Below are positions 28,219 to 39,068 of a stretch of 64,000 nucleotides of DNA, piece after piece. This DNA comes from Lactobacillus gigeriorum DSM 23908 = CRBIP 24.85 (GTDB lineage Bacteria; Bacillota; Bacilli; Lactobacillales; Lactobacillaceae): assembly GCF_000296855.1 (NCBI RefSeq), contig NZ_CAKC01000093.1, positions 1 through 64,000 of the forward strand. The letters are read 5' to 3'. Each line of letters starts with the position of its first letter. Position 1 is the first letter of the stretch. The position numbers were made by a program, and so were the translations under genes. The notes beneath the pieces are model-generated. The model made no database searches. It had not been told where the DNA came from and saw only the letters and a list, made by a program, of their open reading frames with translations.

Positions 28219-29418
28219 ATGATGAAAATTACAGAACTACCGCAAATTTTTATTGATGCTTTACCTGTTTTGAAACAATTAGAAATTTCAGGCTATGAAG
28301 CATATTTTGTTGGCGGATCCGTTAGAGATTTGATGTTACATCGCCATATTCATGATATTGACATTGCTACTAGTGCATATCCTGAAGAGGTTAAAGAGAC
28401 GTTTGACAAGACGATTGATACTGGAATTAAGCATGGAACGGTCACGGTTTTATATAATGGCCAAAGTTATGAAATAACTACCTTTAGAACTGAGTCGGAA
28501 TATCAAGATTTTAGAAGGCCAGATCATGTAACCTTTGTGCAAAGTCTAGAAGAAGATTTGAAACGGCGCGATTTTACCATTAATGCATTAGCAATGAATA
28601 CAAAAGGTGAGATCATTGATTTGTTTAACGGCTTAACTGATTTAGACAATAAATTAGTTAAGGCAGTTGGTAATCCAGAGAAGCGATTTCATGAAGATGC
28701 GCTGCGAATGATGCGTGCTGTACGTTTTGTAAGTCAATTAAAATTTAGCTTGGAACAACACACGGAAGCAGCTATCCTCCAACATCATAAGCTACTGAGC
28801 AAAATTTCAATTGAACGAGTAAGAGAAGAATTCGTTAAATTAGGCTTGGGTCCAAATTCAAGAGAAGCATTCCAAATGTTTATGGACACGAAATTAAGCG
28901 AAGAAGTTCCATATATGGAAGGTAAACAGCATTTATTAGAAGTATATCCAAAACTGCAGTTCAGTCCTAGTGAAGAGACAAGTCTATGGTCAATTATCAT
29001 TATTTTGCTCAAGTTACAGAATGATCAAATTTCAAAATTTATGCGTGCGTGGAAGAATTCCAATGCAATGAGCGATGAAGTTGAAAAAATAGTAAACTTT
29101 TTTGATTTATTATCTGAAACTTCTCCAAGTGACTATCAGCTATTTGAGGTAGGAAAAACAACGCTATTGAATACAATTGATGTGGCTCATATCTTGGGTC
29201 AACCGATAGATTCTAAAGTATTGGTTGATCGCTATATGGCGTTACCAATCAAACATAACGATGAATTAGCAATTGACGGTAACTTCTTAATAAAGTTAGG
29301 AATTACGCCAGGACCACACCTAGGAAAGATCCTTGAGGACATCAAGAAGCAAGTAATTGCTGGTTTGTTAGAAAACGATATTGATGAAATCAAATCATAC
29401 ATAAAAAAAGTTATGTAA
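28219..29418 (+). CDS. cca: CCA tRNA nucleotidyltransferase
   Basis: Adds or repairs the 3'-terminal CCA of tRNA without a template. The class II head carries [22 protein letters not shown], with the catalytic Asp pair (DID). [12 protein letters not shown] and the basic [12 protein letters not shown] segment follow. About 399 residues, normal for the Gram-positive single-chain enzyme. Start is ATG 28219 or 28222; no clear ribosome binding site is present. It is functionally paired with rnz at 6029. Confidence 0.95.
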   Translation: MMKITELPQIFIDALPVLKQLEISGYEAYFVGGSVRDLMLHRHIHDIDIATSAYPEEVKETFDKTIDTGIKHGTVTVLYNGQSYEITTFRTESEYQDFRRPDHVTFVQSLEEDLKRRDFTINALAMNTKGEIIDLFNGLTDLDNKLVKAVGNPEKRFHEDALRMMRAVRFVSQLKFSLEQHTEAAILQHHKLLSKISIERVREEFVKLGLGPNSREAFQMFMDTKLSEEVPYMEGKQHLLEVYPKLQFSPSEETSLWSIIIILLKLQNDQISKFMRAWKNSNAMSDEVEKIVNFFDLLSETSPSDYQLFEVGKTTLLNTIDVAHILGQPIDSKVLVDRYMALPIKHNDELAIDGNFLIKLGITPGPHLGKILEDIKKQVIAGLLENDIDEIKSYIKKVM

Positions 29419-29446
29419 AAAAGAAGGCCGATCGGCCTTCTTTTTT
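29417..29446. terminator. bidirectional terminator between cca and trhA
   Basis: A perfect 30-base palindrome with six A at one end, a GAAGGCCGA core and six T at the other. It serves both converging genes and overlaps the last bases of cca. Confidence 0.95.
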
Positions 29447-29461
29447 GGTGGATAAATATTT

Positions 29462-30127
29462 TTATACGTAAAATAAAACAGAAAAGTACATCAAAATCGA
29501 TCCCAGCATTACAAATAAATGCCATATAACATGGATAAATGGCACGCCTTTCATTGTGTAAAGCAAAGCGCCAAGAGTGTAAGCTACGCCCCCAGCAACC
29601 AACAGCCAAAAGCCAGTTGGACTTAGACGATGATATAGATAATTTCCAGAAAAGATAATAAGCCAACCCATAATGATATACAAAATGGTATCAAAGATAA
29701 CATGCTTGCCTCGATTGAAAATATAATATAGAATTCCAAAGATGGTTGTTGCCCAAATCAATCCAAAAAGTGCCCATCCCCAAATACCACCGATTGCTAC
29801 TAAAGAATATGGCGTATAGGATCCTGCTATTAATAAAAAAATTGATGAGTGGTCAAATATTTGAAAGACATTTCGTGCTTTAGTAAAAATAAGGCTATGA
29901 AATAATGTTGAAAAAAGATAAAGTAAAACTAAACAAGAGCCATAGATCATAAAAGTTACTATTCTCATTGGATCACCTGTATGAGCAGCCTTGACGATTA
30001 GAATGACTAGCCCAGCAACAGCTAAGCCAAAACCAATCCCATGAGTAATCGAGCTGAAAATGTTGTCGAGAACATAATATTTATGAGACTGATTTGTTGG
30101 TTTTTGCCAAAGTGAAGACAATTTCAT
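29462..30127 (-). CDS. trhA: hemolysin III / PAQR-family membrane protein (TrhA)
   Basis: A 221-residue seven-helix membrane protein. Conserved metal-site residues are present: SxxxH in SSITHG, HS in FHSL, FDHSSIFLLIAGSYTP, and the terminal HxxxH in HVIWH. PAQR proteins are membrane hydrolase-like or homeostasis proteins; in Bacillus TrhA is linked to membrane-energy homeostasis. The old name hemolysin does not imply toxicity here. ATG 30127 follows GGAG at eight bases; the longer frame is not used. Confidence 0.88.
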   Translation of the reverse strand: MKLSSLWQKPTNQSHKYYVLDNIFSSITHGIGFGLAVAGLVILIVKAAHTGDPMRIVTFMIYGSCLVLLYLFSTLFHSLIFTKARNVFQIFDHSSIFLLIAGSYTPYSLVAIGGIWGWALFGLIWATTIFGILYYIFNRGKHVIFDTILYIIMGWLIIFSGNYLYHRLSPTGFWLLVAGGVAYTLGALLYTMKGVPFIHVIWHLFVMLGSILMYFSVLFYV

Positions 30128-30247
30128 GTATTTAACTCCAATCAATTAGTTCGAATTGCGGTTTTTTTGATATACTTACTTTATAAGTTAGTCCATATTT
30201 TAACATACTTATTTATGTATGGACGTAATAGAATTGAGGGCATTAAA

Positions 30248-31099
30248 TTGACAAAAATTAAAATAATGACGGACTCTTCTGTTCAATTGACACCTGAGGA
30301 AATCGATAGGTACCAAATTACAATTGTACCATTAACAATATCAATTGATGGTAAGACTTATATCGATGGGGAAGATATCAGTCGAAGTGATTTTGTCAAG
30401 AAAATGAAGGAATCGGTTGAGTTGCCGAAAACCAGTCAACCATCTATTGGTCGCTTTGTAGATGTTATTAAGAATCTTACTGCAGACGGTAGTAAAGTAA
30501 TTGGTATTTTTTTGGCTAAATCACTAAGTGGTACAATCGATGCTGCTAGACAGGCTGTTGAAATAGCAGGCGTAGGTGATCAAGTAACCTTAATTGACTC
30601 AGAATTAACAGATCGAGCAGAAGGACTGCAGGTTTTAGCTGCTGCTAAAGACGCACAAGCAGGTAAAACTGTGGAAGAAATTATTGCTCATGTGGAGCAA
30701 CTTAAAAAAGGTCAAGAGTTGAGAATGATGGTTGTCGATCTGAAAAACTTGATCAAAGGTGGACGACTTGGAGCATTAACTGGAAAGGTAGCCACTTTAT
30801 TAAATATTAGAGTTGAATTGCATATGCCTGATGGGCAGCTGGGTGTTTTCAAAAAGGGTAGAGGAAAGAAATTTTCCAAAGCTTTTGATGAACAGGTTTT
30901 AAAAGAAATCGAAGAGAAGAAAGATCGAATAACTGATGTCGGTATTTCCTATGTGGATACTCCAGAAGAAATGGAGTTATTGGCTGATCGAATTCATGAA
31001 ATCAATCCAAGTATTAATGTACTAGTTAGACAAACAAGCCCAATTGTTGCTACCCATGCAGGTACTGGGGCTTATGCTATTTTGTACATCGTGAAATAA
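30248..31099 (+). CDS. DegV-family fatty-acid-binding protein
   Basis: A 283-residue protein of the DegV/FakB family, which holds a fatty acid for FakA kinase. Motifs are MTDSSVQL at the start, PKTSQPSIGRF (near 60-70), FLAKSLSGT and DSELTDRAEG, then LIKGGRLGALTGKVATLLNI and a conserved His in SPIVATHAGTGA. The start is inferred as TTG 30248, preceded by GAGGG; an upstream in-frame ATG at 30167 has no site. It is followed by yozE 9 bases later. Two more family members lie at 54248 and 63342. Confidence 0.85.
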   Translation: MTKIKIMTDSSVQLTPEEIDRYQITIVPLTISIDGKTYIDGEDISRSDFVKKMKESVELPKTSQPSIGRFVDVIKNLTADGSKVIGIFLAKSLSGTIDAARQAVEIAGVGDQVTLIDSELTDRAEGLQVLAAAKDAQAGKTVEEIIAHVEQLKKGQELRMMVVDLKNLIKGGRLGALTGKVATLLNIRVELHMPDGQLGVFKKGRGKKFSKAFDEQVLKEIEEKKDRITDVGISYVDTPEEMELLADRIHEINPSINVLVRQTSPIVATHAGTGAYAILYIVK

Positions 31100-31108
31100 G
31101 GTATATTA

Positions 31109-31336
31109 ATGTATCGAGAGAGTTTTTATCGTTTTTTGATGACTCAAATTGATCCAGATTCAACTGATCCAGTTGCAGTATTTGCAGGTAATGCTCAACA
31201 TGATCAGACTTTTCCAAAGCAGGAACAAAATTATGAAAAGCTTTCGGACTATCTGGAATTAAATGCGAGCTATTTACCAGCAATGAGCATTTTCGATGAA
31301 GCATACGAAAAATATCGTGAGAAAATGCAATATTAA
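31109..31336 (+). CDS. YozE-family protein (UPF0346)
   Basis: A 75-residue all-helical protein ([33 protein letters not shown]) matching the YozE SAM-like family. Function is unknown. The gene lies just after the DegV gene. Confidence 0.85.
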   Translation: MYRESFYRFLMTQIDPDSTDPVAVFAGNAQHDQTFPKQEQNYEKLSDYLELNASYLPAMSIFDEAYEKYREKMQY

Positions 31337-31340
31337 CATG

Positions 31341-31368
31341 AAAAGCCTTTTAATAGGTTTTTTTTATG
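31341..31368 (+). terminator. weak terminator after yozE
   Basis: AAAAGCCT pairs imperfectly with AGGTTTTT around a short AT loop and runs into eight T. Confidence 0.55.
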
Positions 31369-31424
31369 TTCTACAATATTATTAAATGAAGTTGTTACTA
31401 AATTATATTAAAAAGGAGATAAAA

Positions 31425-32264
31425 ATGCCAACAATACAATGGTACCCAGGCCATATGAATAAGGCCAGAAACCAGCTAGAAGACAAATTGAATCTTATCG
31501 ACGTGATTGTTGAAGTATTAGATGCAAGAATTCCTCAAGCTTCAAGAAATCCGATGATTGGTGAATTAGTTGGTCAAAAGCCACATATCGTAATTTTAAA
31601 TAAAGCAGATTTAGCTGATCCAGTATTAACTAAATTTTGGCAAAAAGAATTACAAAAGACAGCTAATTATGTTATTGCAATGGACTCTTTGCATAACACA
31701 AATATGCAAGGACTGATCCATTTAATAAAAAAAGCTGGTAGTGCTAAAACTAAGAAATTTGAAGATAAAGGAGCAGTTAATCCGACTATTAGAATTGCTT
31801 TTGCTGGTATTCCAAATTGTGGAAAATCAACGATCATAAATCGCTTAGTTGGTCGCAATGTTGCTGAAGTTGGCAATAAGCCAGGTGTTACAAAAGGACA
31901 AACTTGGTTGAAGACTAAATCTAATATTCAAATTTTAGATACACCAGGAATTTTATGGCCTAAGTTCGATGATCAACAAGTAGGATATAAGTTAGCTGCT
32001 TTTGGAGCAATTAAGGATACAGTTTTTCATGCAGATGACGTCGCCTTGTTTGTACTTGAATTATTACGTAAATATTATTTGAATGATTTAATTAAGTTTG
32101 CACGTTCAAATAAGGAAGAATTAGAGCAGATTAGCAATCCTGATTTATTATTGGCTTTAACTGATATTTATGGCATGAGGGATGATTACGATCGTTTTTC
32201 TTTGTATATGTTGCAGAGATTGCGTAAGGGTAAACTCGGAAGGGTAACATTGGATCGATTATGA
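31425..32264 (+). CDS. rbgA: ribosome biogenesis GTPase RbgA (YlqF)
   Basis: A circularly permuted GTPase for late 50S assembly, with motif order G4 (NKAD near 60), G1 (GIPNCGKST near 126) and G3 (DTPGILWP near 173). The ANTAR-like C-terminus follows. 279 residues from ATG 31425, which follows AAAAGGAGAT; the longer upstream frame is rejected. It overlaps rnhB by four bases (ATGA), the conserved Bacillus pairing. Confidence 0.96.
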   Translation: MPTIQWYPGHMNKARNQLEDKLNLIDVIVEVLDARIPQASRNPMIGELVGQKPHIVILNKADLADPVLTKFWQKELQKTANYVIAMDSLHNTNMQGLIHLIKKAGSAKTKKFEDKGAVNPTIRIAFAGIPNCGKSTIINRLVGRNVAEVGNKPGVTKGQTWLKTKSNIQILDTPGILWPKFDDQQVGYKLAAFGAIKDTVFHADDVALFVLELLRKYYLNDLIKFARSNKEELEQISNPDLLLALTDIYGMRDDYDRFSLYMLQRLRKGKLGRVTLDRL

Positions 32265-33025
32265 CAATCAAAGAAGTCCAGGAACTATTAAAAAACTACA
32301 AGGTTGATGTAGATATACTTGCTGAATTAAAAAAGGATCAAAGGGCTGGAGTACAGAAGGCCGTTAAGTCTTTTGAACGTCGCCAAGAAAAGCTACGTCT
32401 CAAGCGAGAAGCTTTTCAACGACGTTTTTCTTATGAAAAAGAATTTTGGCAAGAGAAGAAACTGGTAGCAGGGGTTGATGAAGTGGGAAGAGGACCACTT
32501 GCAGGGCCTGTTGTTACCGCTGCCGTCATTTTAGATGAAAATTTTGATCTTTTAGATGTTAACGATTCTAAAAAGCTAACTCCTGAAAAACGCTTGGCGC
32601 TTTACCCACAAATCTTATCGCAAGCCGTAAGTGTTTCAGTTGGCGTTAAGTCTTCTAAGATAATTGATGAAGTTAATATTTATGAAGCAGATCGATTGGC
32701 AATGGCACAAGCCGTTGATAATCTCGATCGCCGACCAGATGTATTATTGGTAGATGCAATGGATGTACCGGTTAACATTCCACAAGTAAAATTAATTAAA
32801 GGCGATGCAAAATCAAATTCAATTGCTGCTGCTTCCATTATTGCTAAAGTTTTTAGAGATCAATTGATGGATGATTATGATCAGCTTTACCCAGAATATT
32901 GTTTTAGACATAATGCAGGGTATGGTACTGCTGACCATTTAAAGGCTTTGCGTGAATTCGGACCAACGCCAATACATCGAATGAGTTTCGCTCCTGTTAG
33001 AGAATCAGCAAAAAATAAGTCCTAA
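32261..33025 (+). CDS. rnhB: ribonuclease HII
   Basis: Removes RNA from RNA-DNA hybrids and misincorporated ribonucleotides. Catalytic residues are in [18 protein letters not shown] (Asp, Glu; near 71-88), [11 protein letters not shown] and VDAMD. The 254 residues include an N-terminal helical extension of about 65 residues common in Firmicutes. It overlaps rbgA by four bases. Confidence 0.96.
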   Translation: MTIKEVQELLKNYKVDVDILAELKKDQRAGVQKAVKSFERRQEKLRLKREAFQRRFSYEKEFWQEKKLVAGVDEVGRGPLAGPVVTAAVILDENFDLLDVNDSKKLTPEKRLALYPQILSQAVSVSVGVKSSKIIDEVNIYEADRLAMAQAVDNLDRRPDVLLVDAMDVPVNIPQVKLIKGDAKSNSIAAASIIAKVFRDQLMDDYDQLYPEYCFRHNAGYGTADHLKALREFGPTPIHRMSFAPVRESAKNKS

Positions 33026-33089
33026 AAATAAATTTGTAGATAAAAAATTGCAATTTTTGCGTATCTATATATTAGGAGGTTTTTTATCT

Positions 33090-33977
33090 ATGAGTATAAA
33101 TAAGACTGATTTTTTATTAGGATTAAAATTACAAAGAGGTATTGGCTATGTCAAACTTCTTAGAATTGCTAAAGAACTTGATGTTGATAAAGTTAATCAA
33201 GCTTGGATAGATCGCGTAGATTTGCCACAAGAACTAAAGAGTGCAATTATAAAGGCATGTTGTGATGAAAAAACGGCAAAGATGTGTCAGCAAATTAAGC
33301 AACAATGCCGAGTCATCAGTTTCTTTGATGACGAATATCCCGAATGTTTACGACAAATATATCGACCACCGTTGATCTTGTTTGCTAGAGGTAACATTGA
33401 GTTACTGAAAAAAGATATTATTACAATCGTAGGTTCAAGATTAGCAACACACTATAGTCAAAAAGTGATTGAAAAATTGGTGCCAAATATTGTGGCGTCA
33501 GGGAAAGTAATTGCTAGTGGTTTAGCCAAAGGTGTTGATACTATGGCTCATATAGCTACTCTTGAAAACGATGGAGCAACTATTGCTGTAGTTGGTAATG
33601 GCTTAAATCATTATTATCCTGTACAAAATCAACTGTTACAAAAAAGGATTGAAAAACGGGGCTTAATTCTAAGTGAGTATCTACCGGATACTATTGCTAA
33701 GCCTTATCGTTTTCCAGAAAGAAATCGTATTTTAGCAGGAATAAGTCAAGGAGTAGTAGTTACAGAAGCTAAAGCTAAATCAGGTTCCTTGATTACTGCT
33801 AATTTAGCGCTACAGGAAAATAGGGATGTGTATGCGATACCTGGTCCGATCACTAGCGCATTGTCTGAGGGGCCTAACCGTTTGATTGAATCAGGGGCTA
33901 TTCCGGTAGTCGATTACAGACTTGATGAAAAAGAAACATTTGACAAGGAGGATAAGAATACTTTATTCTCAAGTTGA
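33090..33977 (+). CDS. dprA: DNA processing protein DprA
   Basis: A single-stranded-DNA-binding protein that loads RecA during natural transformation. The Rossmann-like core has ITIVGSRLATHYS (near 108-120), ASGLAKGVDTMAH, then PERNRILAGISQGVVVTEAKAKSGSLITANLA. 295 residues from ATG 33090, which follows AGGAGG; the upstream in-frame start is not used. The conserved order rnhB-dprA-topA is kept. Its presence does not by itself show competence. Confidence 0.95.
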   Translation: MSINKTDFLLGLKLQRGIGYVKLLRIAKELDVDKVNQAWIDRVDLPQELKSAIIKACCDEKTAKMCQQIKQQCRVISFFDDEYPECLRQIYRPPLILFARGNIELLKKDIITIVGSRLATHYSQKVIEKLVPNIVASGKVIASGLAKGVDTMAHIATLENDGATIAVVGNGLNHYYPVQNQLLQKRIEKRGLILSEYLPDTIAKPYRFPERNRILAGISQGVVVTEAKAKSGSLITANLALQENRDVYAIPGPITSALSEGPNRLIESGAIPVVDYRLDEKETFDKEDKNTLFSS

Positions 33978-34014
33978 ATAAATAAAATCATATAATCATA
34001 AAAGGAAGCATTAT

Positions 34015-36117
34015 ATGCCTACTAAAAGTAAAAAAGCAAAAACTAAAAAAAATCTGGTAATTGTTGAATCACCAGCAAAAGCAAAAACTATTGAAAAATA
34101 TTTAGGTAGAAATTATCACGTAATTGCATCTAAAGGTCACATTAGAGATTTGCCAAAGTCTCAGATGGGAATTGATTTTGAAAATGATTATCAACCAAAA
34201 TATATTTCCATTCGTGGCAAAGGTGATACGATCAAAGAATTAAAAGCGGAAGCAAAAAAAGCTAAGCAAGTCTATTTGGCATCCGACCCGGATCGCGAAG
34301 GAGAAGCTATTGCATGGCACGTAGCGCATGTTTTGAAATTGGATGAGAATCAAAAAAACCGGGTAACTTTTAATGAAGTGACAAAAGATGCAGTTAAAGA
34401 AAGCTTTAAGCATCCAAGAACAATTGATATGGACACGGTAGATGCCCAACAAGCTAGAAGAGTTTTGGATCGAATCGTAGGTTACTCATTATCACCAATT
34501 CTTTGGTCTAAAGTTAAAAAAGGCTTGAGTGCTGGTAGAGTTCAATCTGTAGCTCTTAAATTAGTCATTAACCGTGAAAAAGAAATCAAAGAGTTTAAGC
34601 CACAAGAATATTGGACGATTGAAGCTCAATTCAGTAAAGGTAAAGAAAAATTTCAATCTAGCTTTTATAGCATTGATGGCAAAAAAGCAGAGTTGAAAAA
34701 TATCGATGACGTAAAAAATGTTCTTACAAAAATTGACAAGAAAGCTAAATTTGAAGTGTCACAGGTTGTTGCAAGCGAAAGACGTAGACAACCAGCAGCA
34801 CCATTTACTACTTCGACGATGCAGCAAGAAGCAAATAAACGCTTAGGTTATCGTACTAGAAGAACCATGAGCATTGCTCAGCAACTTTATGAAGGAATCA
34901 GTTTGGGTAAAGAGGGAACTGTAGGGCTAATTACTTATATGAGAACTGACTCCAAACGGACATCACCAGTTGCACAACAGGAAGCCTCAAAGTTTTTACA
35001 TGAACAATATGGTCCTGAATATGCTTCTAAGAACCAACGGCACTTTAAGAATCAAGAAGATGCTCAGGATGCTCACGAAGCAATTAGACCGACGAGCGTT
35101 TATCGTACGCCAGACTCTTTAAAAGAGCGACTAACAACTGAGCAGTATCGCTTATATAAGCTAATTTGGTCACGTTTCTTAGCTAGTGAAATGACGCCAG
35201 CAGTTTACGATACTGTAAGAGCTGATATTGTTCAAAATGGTGTAACTTTTAGAACTATTGGTTCAAAGATGAAATTTGCTGGTTATACCAAGGTTTATGA
35301 TAATCAAAAAGAAAAAAGTGTTGAATTGCCGGATCTTCAAGAAAAGGATCAAGTTAAACTAGAAAAATCAGATAATAAGCAACACTTTACTTTACCACCT
35401 GCTAGATATACAGAAGCAAGTTTAGTTCGGGCTTTGGAAGAAAATGGTGTTGGTCGTCCATCAACTTATGCTCCAACAATTGATACCATCCAAAGAAGAT
35501 ACTACGTCAAATTGGAAGGTAGATCGATTGTACCAACTGAACTAGGTGAGATTGTTGATCAATTGATTGAGGAATTTTTCCCAGATATCGTAAATATCGA
35601 TTTCACCGCACAATTAGAAAATGATCTTGATAGTGTTGAAGATGGCCAAAAGAACTGGGTTAAAGTAGTTGATGAATATTATCAACCACTAAAAAAAGAG
35701 TTGGATACTGCAAGTACCAAGATCGAAAAAATTCAAATCAAGGATGAACCTGCTGGCTTTGACTGCGACATCTGTGGAGCACCAATGGTAATCAAATTGG
35801 GCAGATATGGTAAATTTTATGCTTGTTCACGCTTCCCAGATTGTAGAAATACGAAACCAATCGTTAAAAAAATCGGTGTTACTTGTCCTAAATGTGGTAA
35901 GGGCGAAATCGTAGAAAAGAAATCAAAGAAAAATCGCAAATTCTATGGGTGTTCACGCTATCCTGATTGTGACTTTGTTTCATGGGATCAACCAATTGGT
36001 AGAAATTGTCCTAATGATGGACATTATTTGGTACAAAAGAAGACCAAGAAGAATCTGGTAGTTTTGTGTCCAAATGGCGATTACCGAGAAGAAGCTAAAG
36101 AAGATAGTGATGAATAA
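34015..36117 (+). CDS. topA: DNA topoisomerase I
   Basis: Relaxes negative supercoils. The Toprim domain comes first ([17 protein letters not shown] near 15-31; [14 protein letters not shown] near 92). The active-site tyrosine is in LITYMRTDS (near 305). C-terminal zinc ribbons: two complete four-Cys sets (CDICGAP...YACSRFPDC and CPKCGKG...YGCSRYPDC) and a third remnant (CPNDGHY...VLCPNGDY) with two Cys only. 700 residues, normal length. Confidence 0.97.
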   Translation: MPTKSKKAKTKKNLVIVESPAKAKTIEKYLGRNYHVIASKGHIRDLPKSQMGIDFENDYQPKYISIRGKGDTIKELKAEAKKAKQVYLASDPDREGEAIAWHVAHVLKLDENQKNRVTFNEVTKDAVKESFKHPRTIDMDTVDAQQARRVLDRIVGYSLSPILWSKVKKGLSAGRVQSVALKLVINREKEIKEFKPQEYWTIEAQFSKGKEKFQSSFYSIDGKKAELKNIDDVKNVLTKIDKKAKFEVSQVVASERRRQPAAPFTTSTMQQEANKRLGYRTRRTMSIAQQLYEGISLGKEGTVGLITYMRTDSKRTSPVAQQEASKFLHEQYGPEYASKNQRHFKNQEDAQDAHEAIRPTSVYRTPDSLKERLTTEQYRLYKLIWSRFLASEMTPAVYDTVRADIVQNGVTFRTIGSKMKFAGYTKVYDNQKEKSVELPDLQEKDQVKLEKSDNKQHFTLPPARYTEASLVRALEENGVGRPSTYAPTIDTIQRRYYVKLEGRSIVPTELGEIVDQLIEEFFPDIVNIDFTAQLENDLDSVEDGQKNWVKVVDEYYQPLKKELDTASTKIEKIQIKDEPAGFDCDICGAPMVIKLGRYGKFYACSRFPDCRNTKPIVKKIGVTCPKCGKGEIVEKKSKKNRKFYGCSRYPDCDFVSWDQPIGRNCPNDGHYLVQKKTKKNLVVLCPNGDYREEAKEDSDE

Positions 36118-36150
36118 GATGAAGCTTGTGCTTTATTAATTAGAATTGGA

Positions 36151-36177
36151 AACGTTGAGATATGCTCAGCGTTTTTT
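36151..36177 (+). terminator. terminator of topA
   Basis: AACGTTGAG pairs with CTCAGCGTT (one G-U pair) over a five-base loop, followed by TTTT. Confidence 0.88.
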
Positions 36178-36292
36178 ATTTTTAAAGATACTTAATAAAA
36201 AGTTGATCATTGGTGATACTATTGTAAGTAGGTTATAATATTTATCAAGTGGAATTTTTTTGACAAAATAAACTAATAAAAGGATGAAGAAG

Positions 36293-37609
36293 ATGGTACA
36301 AAAAGTCACTGTTATTGGTGGTGGATTAGCTGGTAGTGAAGCTACTTGGCAACTCGCTAAGCGTGGAATTCAGGTTGATTTATATGAAATGAGACCACAA
36401 AAAATGACGCCTGCTCACGAAACAAGTGAGTTTGCAGAATTGGTTTGTACGAATTCAATGAGATCAAATCAACTTTCAAATGCTGTTGGATTGTTGAAAG
36501 AAGAAATGCGCCAACTTGATTCTCTAATTATGAGTGCAGCTGATAAAACACAAGTTCCAGCCGGTGGCGCACTTGCAGTTGACCGTGATAGTTTTAGCAA
36601 ATATGTAACTGAAAAGATCAGAAATTTAGATAATGTTACTATTCATGAAGAAGAAATAACTGAGTTGCCTAAGGAAGGGATTGTAGTTGTAGCTACAGGA
36701 CCTTTAACTGGTGATAAATTAGCTGAGGATATTCAAAAATTCTCAGGTAGTGACTCACTCCATTTCTTTGATGCAGCCGCTCCAATTGTTGCAGCTGATT
36801 CAATCAATATGGATATTGTTTATAAGAAATCTCGCTATGATCGTGGCGAAGCTGCATATCTAAATTGTCCTATGAATAAGGAACAATATGAGACTTTTAT
36901 TCAAGAATTGATTAAAGCAGAAACTGCTGAATTACACGGCTTTGAAAATAGTGAGGTTTTCGAGGGATGTATGCCAATTGAAGTTATGGCATCCAGAGGA
37001 TTCAAGACGATGCTTTTTGGTCCACTTAAGCCTGTTGGCTTGGAAGATCCACATACTGTGGAAACGCCTTATGCCGTAGTACAATTGCGTCAAGATAATG
37101 CAGCTGCTTCAATGTACAATATTGTTGGTTTCCAAACTCATTTGAAATATGGCGAGCAAAAGCGTGTCTTTTCAATGATTCCTGGCTTAGAGAATGCACG
37201 TTTTGTAAGATATGGAAAAATGCACCGAAATACATATATTGCTTCACCTGAAGTATTGGAAGCAACTTATCAAACAAAAAAGCAACCAGGGCTTTTCTTT
37301 GCCGGACAAATGACGGGTGTTGAAGGATATGTAGAAAGTGCTGGATCTGGATTAGTAGCAGGAATCAATGCTACACGTTTAGCCAATGGCTTAAAACCAG
37401 TAGCATTTCCTAAGACTACGGCTTTAGGTTCAATGGCAAATTATGTAACCACGACTGATGCTAAGCATTTCCAACCAATGAATGCCAGTTTTGCTTTAAT
37501 TCCAACTTTGACTGGTAAAAAGATTCGTAATAAGAAGGAACGTCACGAAAAAATAAGTGAACGTGGTTTAACTGATTTAAGTCAATTTAAGAGCGATATA
37601 TTAGATTAA
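36293..37609 (+). CDS. trmFO: tRNA uracil-54 methyltransferase, folate-dependent
   Basis: A flavoprotein that makes ribothymidine 54 in tRNA with methylene-tetrahydrofolate. FAD motif [21 protein letters not shown] is at the N-terminus and [21 protein letters not shown] near 345. The start is ATG 36293, with AAAAGGATG as site; ATG 36284 is too close to it. Its last base is the first base of xerC (TAATG), so they are coupled. Confidence 0.95.
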   Translation: MVQKVTVIGGGLAGSEATWQLAKRGIQVDLYEMRPQKMTPAHETSEFAELVCTNSMRSNQLSNAVGLLKEEMRQLDSLIMSAADKTQVPAGGALAVDRDSFSKYVTEKIRNLDNVTIHEEEITELPKEGIVVVATGPLTGDKLAEDIQKFSGSDSLHFFDAAAPIVAADSINMDIVYKKSRYDRGEAAYLNCPMNKEQYETFIQELIKAETAELHGFENSEVFEGCMPIEVMASRGFKTMLFGPLKPVGLEDPHTVETPYAVVQLRQDNAAASMYNIVGFQTHLKYGEQKRVFSMIPGLENARFVRYGKMHRNTYIASPEVLEATYQTKKQPGLFFAGQMTGVEGYVESAGSGLVAGINATRLANGLKPVAFPKTTALGSMANYVTTTDAKHFQPMNASFALIPTLTGKKIRNKKERHEKISERGLTDLSQFKSDILD

Positions 37610-38526
37610 TGAAACAAGAACAAGATGAAGTAGCATTATTCATTTCATATTTAAAAAATGAACGCGGATATAGTGAAAAAACGCTTTTGGCATATCAAAC
37701 GGATTTGTTAAAGGCAAAATCATTTTGGCATGACAATGGCGGTTTTAATGGCTGGACCTTGGTAACAACTCGTGATATTGAGGTATACCTTCAGTATCTT
37801 GCTAATCAAAGTCTAGCTCGAAGTTCTCAAATCAGAAAATTGTCAGCATTGCGATCATTCTTTAATTTTTTGGCTAGACGTCAGATTGTCAAGATTGATC
37901 CAACGCAGACGATTTCCCTAAAGAAAAAGGACAAGCCACTTCCCGAGTTCTTCTACAGTGAAGAAATGCAACGAGTGCTAACCAGTCTTAATAAATCAGA
38001 TCAATTATCTAAGCGCAATCTTGCGTTGTTTCGTTTGCTGTATGCTACCGGAATAAGAGTAAGCGAAGTTAGTGAGATGAAAATCGATCAAATAGATTTT
38101 TCAATGGATACCATTCTGATCCATGGTAAAGGAAATAAAGATCGATATGTCGTTTTTGATAAAGATACAGCAAGGGCGCTTGCTACATATCTGAACGATG
38201 TTCGTTCAGATATGCTAGGAAATGAATCAGACCAGAACTTCGTTTTTTTGAATAATAGAGGTCAGAAGTTATCTGCGCGTGGAATTGAATATATTATGCA
38301 GAAAGTTTTTAATGCTGCTGGTATATCTGGAAAAGTGCATCCCCATGAATTGAGACACAGTTTTGCAACGGCAATGTTGAAAAATGGAGCCGATTTGCGA
38401 ACAGTTCAAGAGCTATTGGGACATAGCAATTTATCAACGACACAAATTTATACGCATGTAACTATGGCTCATTTACAAGATGAATACGAAAAGTATTTCA
38501 ATAAAAAGAGGAAAGAAGATAAATGA
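37609..38526 (+). CDS. xerC: tyrosine recombinase XerC
   Basis: Partner of XerD at dif. Core-binding domain about 5-95. Catalytic motifs: ATGIRVSEV (near 145), HELRHSFATAML, LGHSNLSTTQIYTHV with nucleophilic Tyr near 285. The trmFO-xerC-hslV-hslU order is that of Bacillus codV (xerC). It overlaps hslV by four bases (ATGA). 305 residues. Confidence 0.95.
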   Translation: MKQEQDEVALFISYLKNERGYSEKTLLAYQTDLLKAKSFWHDNGGFNGWTLVTTRDIEVYLQYLANQSLARSSQIRKLSALRSFFNFLARRQIVKIDPTQTISLKKKDKPLPEFFYSEEMQRVLTSLNKSDQLSKRNLALFRLLYATGIRVSEVSEMKIDQIDFSMDTILIHGKGNKDRYVVFDKDTARALATYLNDVRSDMLGNESDQNFVFLNNRGQKLSARGIEYIMQKVFNAAGISGKVHPHELRHSFATAMLKNGADLRTVQELLGHSNLSTTQIYTHVTMAHLQDEYEKYFNKKRKEDK

Positions 38527-39047
38527 CAACAATTTGTTCAGTTAAATATAATGGAAAAACCGCTATTGCAGGGGATGGACAAGTAACCCTTGGGGAAAAA
38601 GTCATTGCTAAAGCAACAGCCAAAAAAATCAGAAGAATATATCATAACAAAGTAGTGATTGGCTTTGCTGGTGGTGTTGCTGATGCTGTTAGTTTGCAAG
38701 AAATGCTTGAAGGAAAGCTTGAAAGCTACAGCGGTAATTTACGAAGAGCAGCAGTAGAAATGGCGCAATCATGGAGAAAAGATCCAACTTTGCAAAAGCT
38801 TAACGCAATGGTAATTGCTTTTAATGACACAGACTTGTTATTGATCTCTGGAAATGGAGAAGTATTGGAACCAGATGAAAATGTAGTTGCAATCGGATCG
38901 GGTGGCAATTTTGCTCAAGCAGCAGCTATAGCAATGACGCGTCATAGCGAAGGGATGACTGCTACTGAGATTGCCAAGGAAGCAGTATTAATTGCTTCGG
39001 GGATCGATGTCTTTACCGATGATCATATAACTACTGATGAATTATAA
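38523..39047 (+). CDS. hslV: ATP-dependent protease subunit HslV
   Basis: Proteasome-like peptidase; the mature N-terminal Thr is exposed after Met removal (M-TTICSVKYNGKTAIAGDGQVTLG). GSGGNFAQAAA is the conserved loop near 122. 174 residues. It works with HslU, encoded 21 bases downstream. Confidence 0.96.
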   Translation: MTTICSVKYNGKTAIAGDGQVTLGEKVIAKATAKKIRRIYHNKVVIGFAGGVADAVSLQEMLEGKLESYSGNLRRAAVEMAQSWRKDPTLQKLNAMVIAFNDTDLLLISGNGEVLEPDENVVAIGSGGNFAQAAAIAMTRHSEGMTATEIAKEAVLIASGIDVFTDDHITTDEL

Positions 39048-39068
39048 GAAAGGCAATTAAGCTATATT

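Noticed and set aside
29232-29666. 144-codon minus-strand frame
   Set aside because: Antisense to cca and crosses the cca/trhA terminator; shadow frame.
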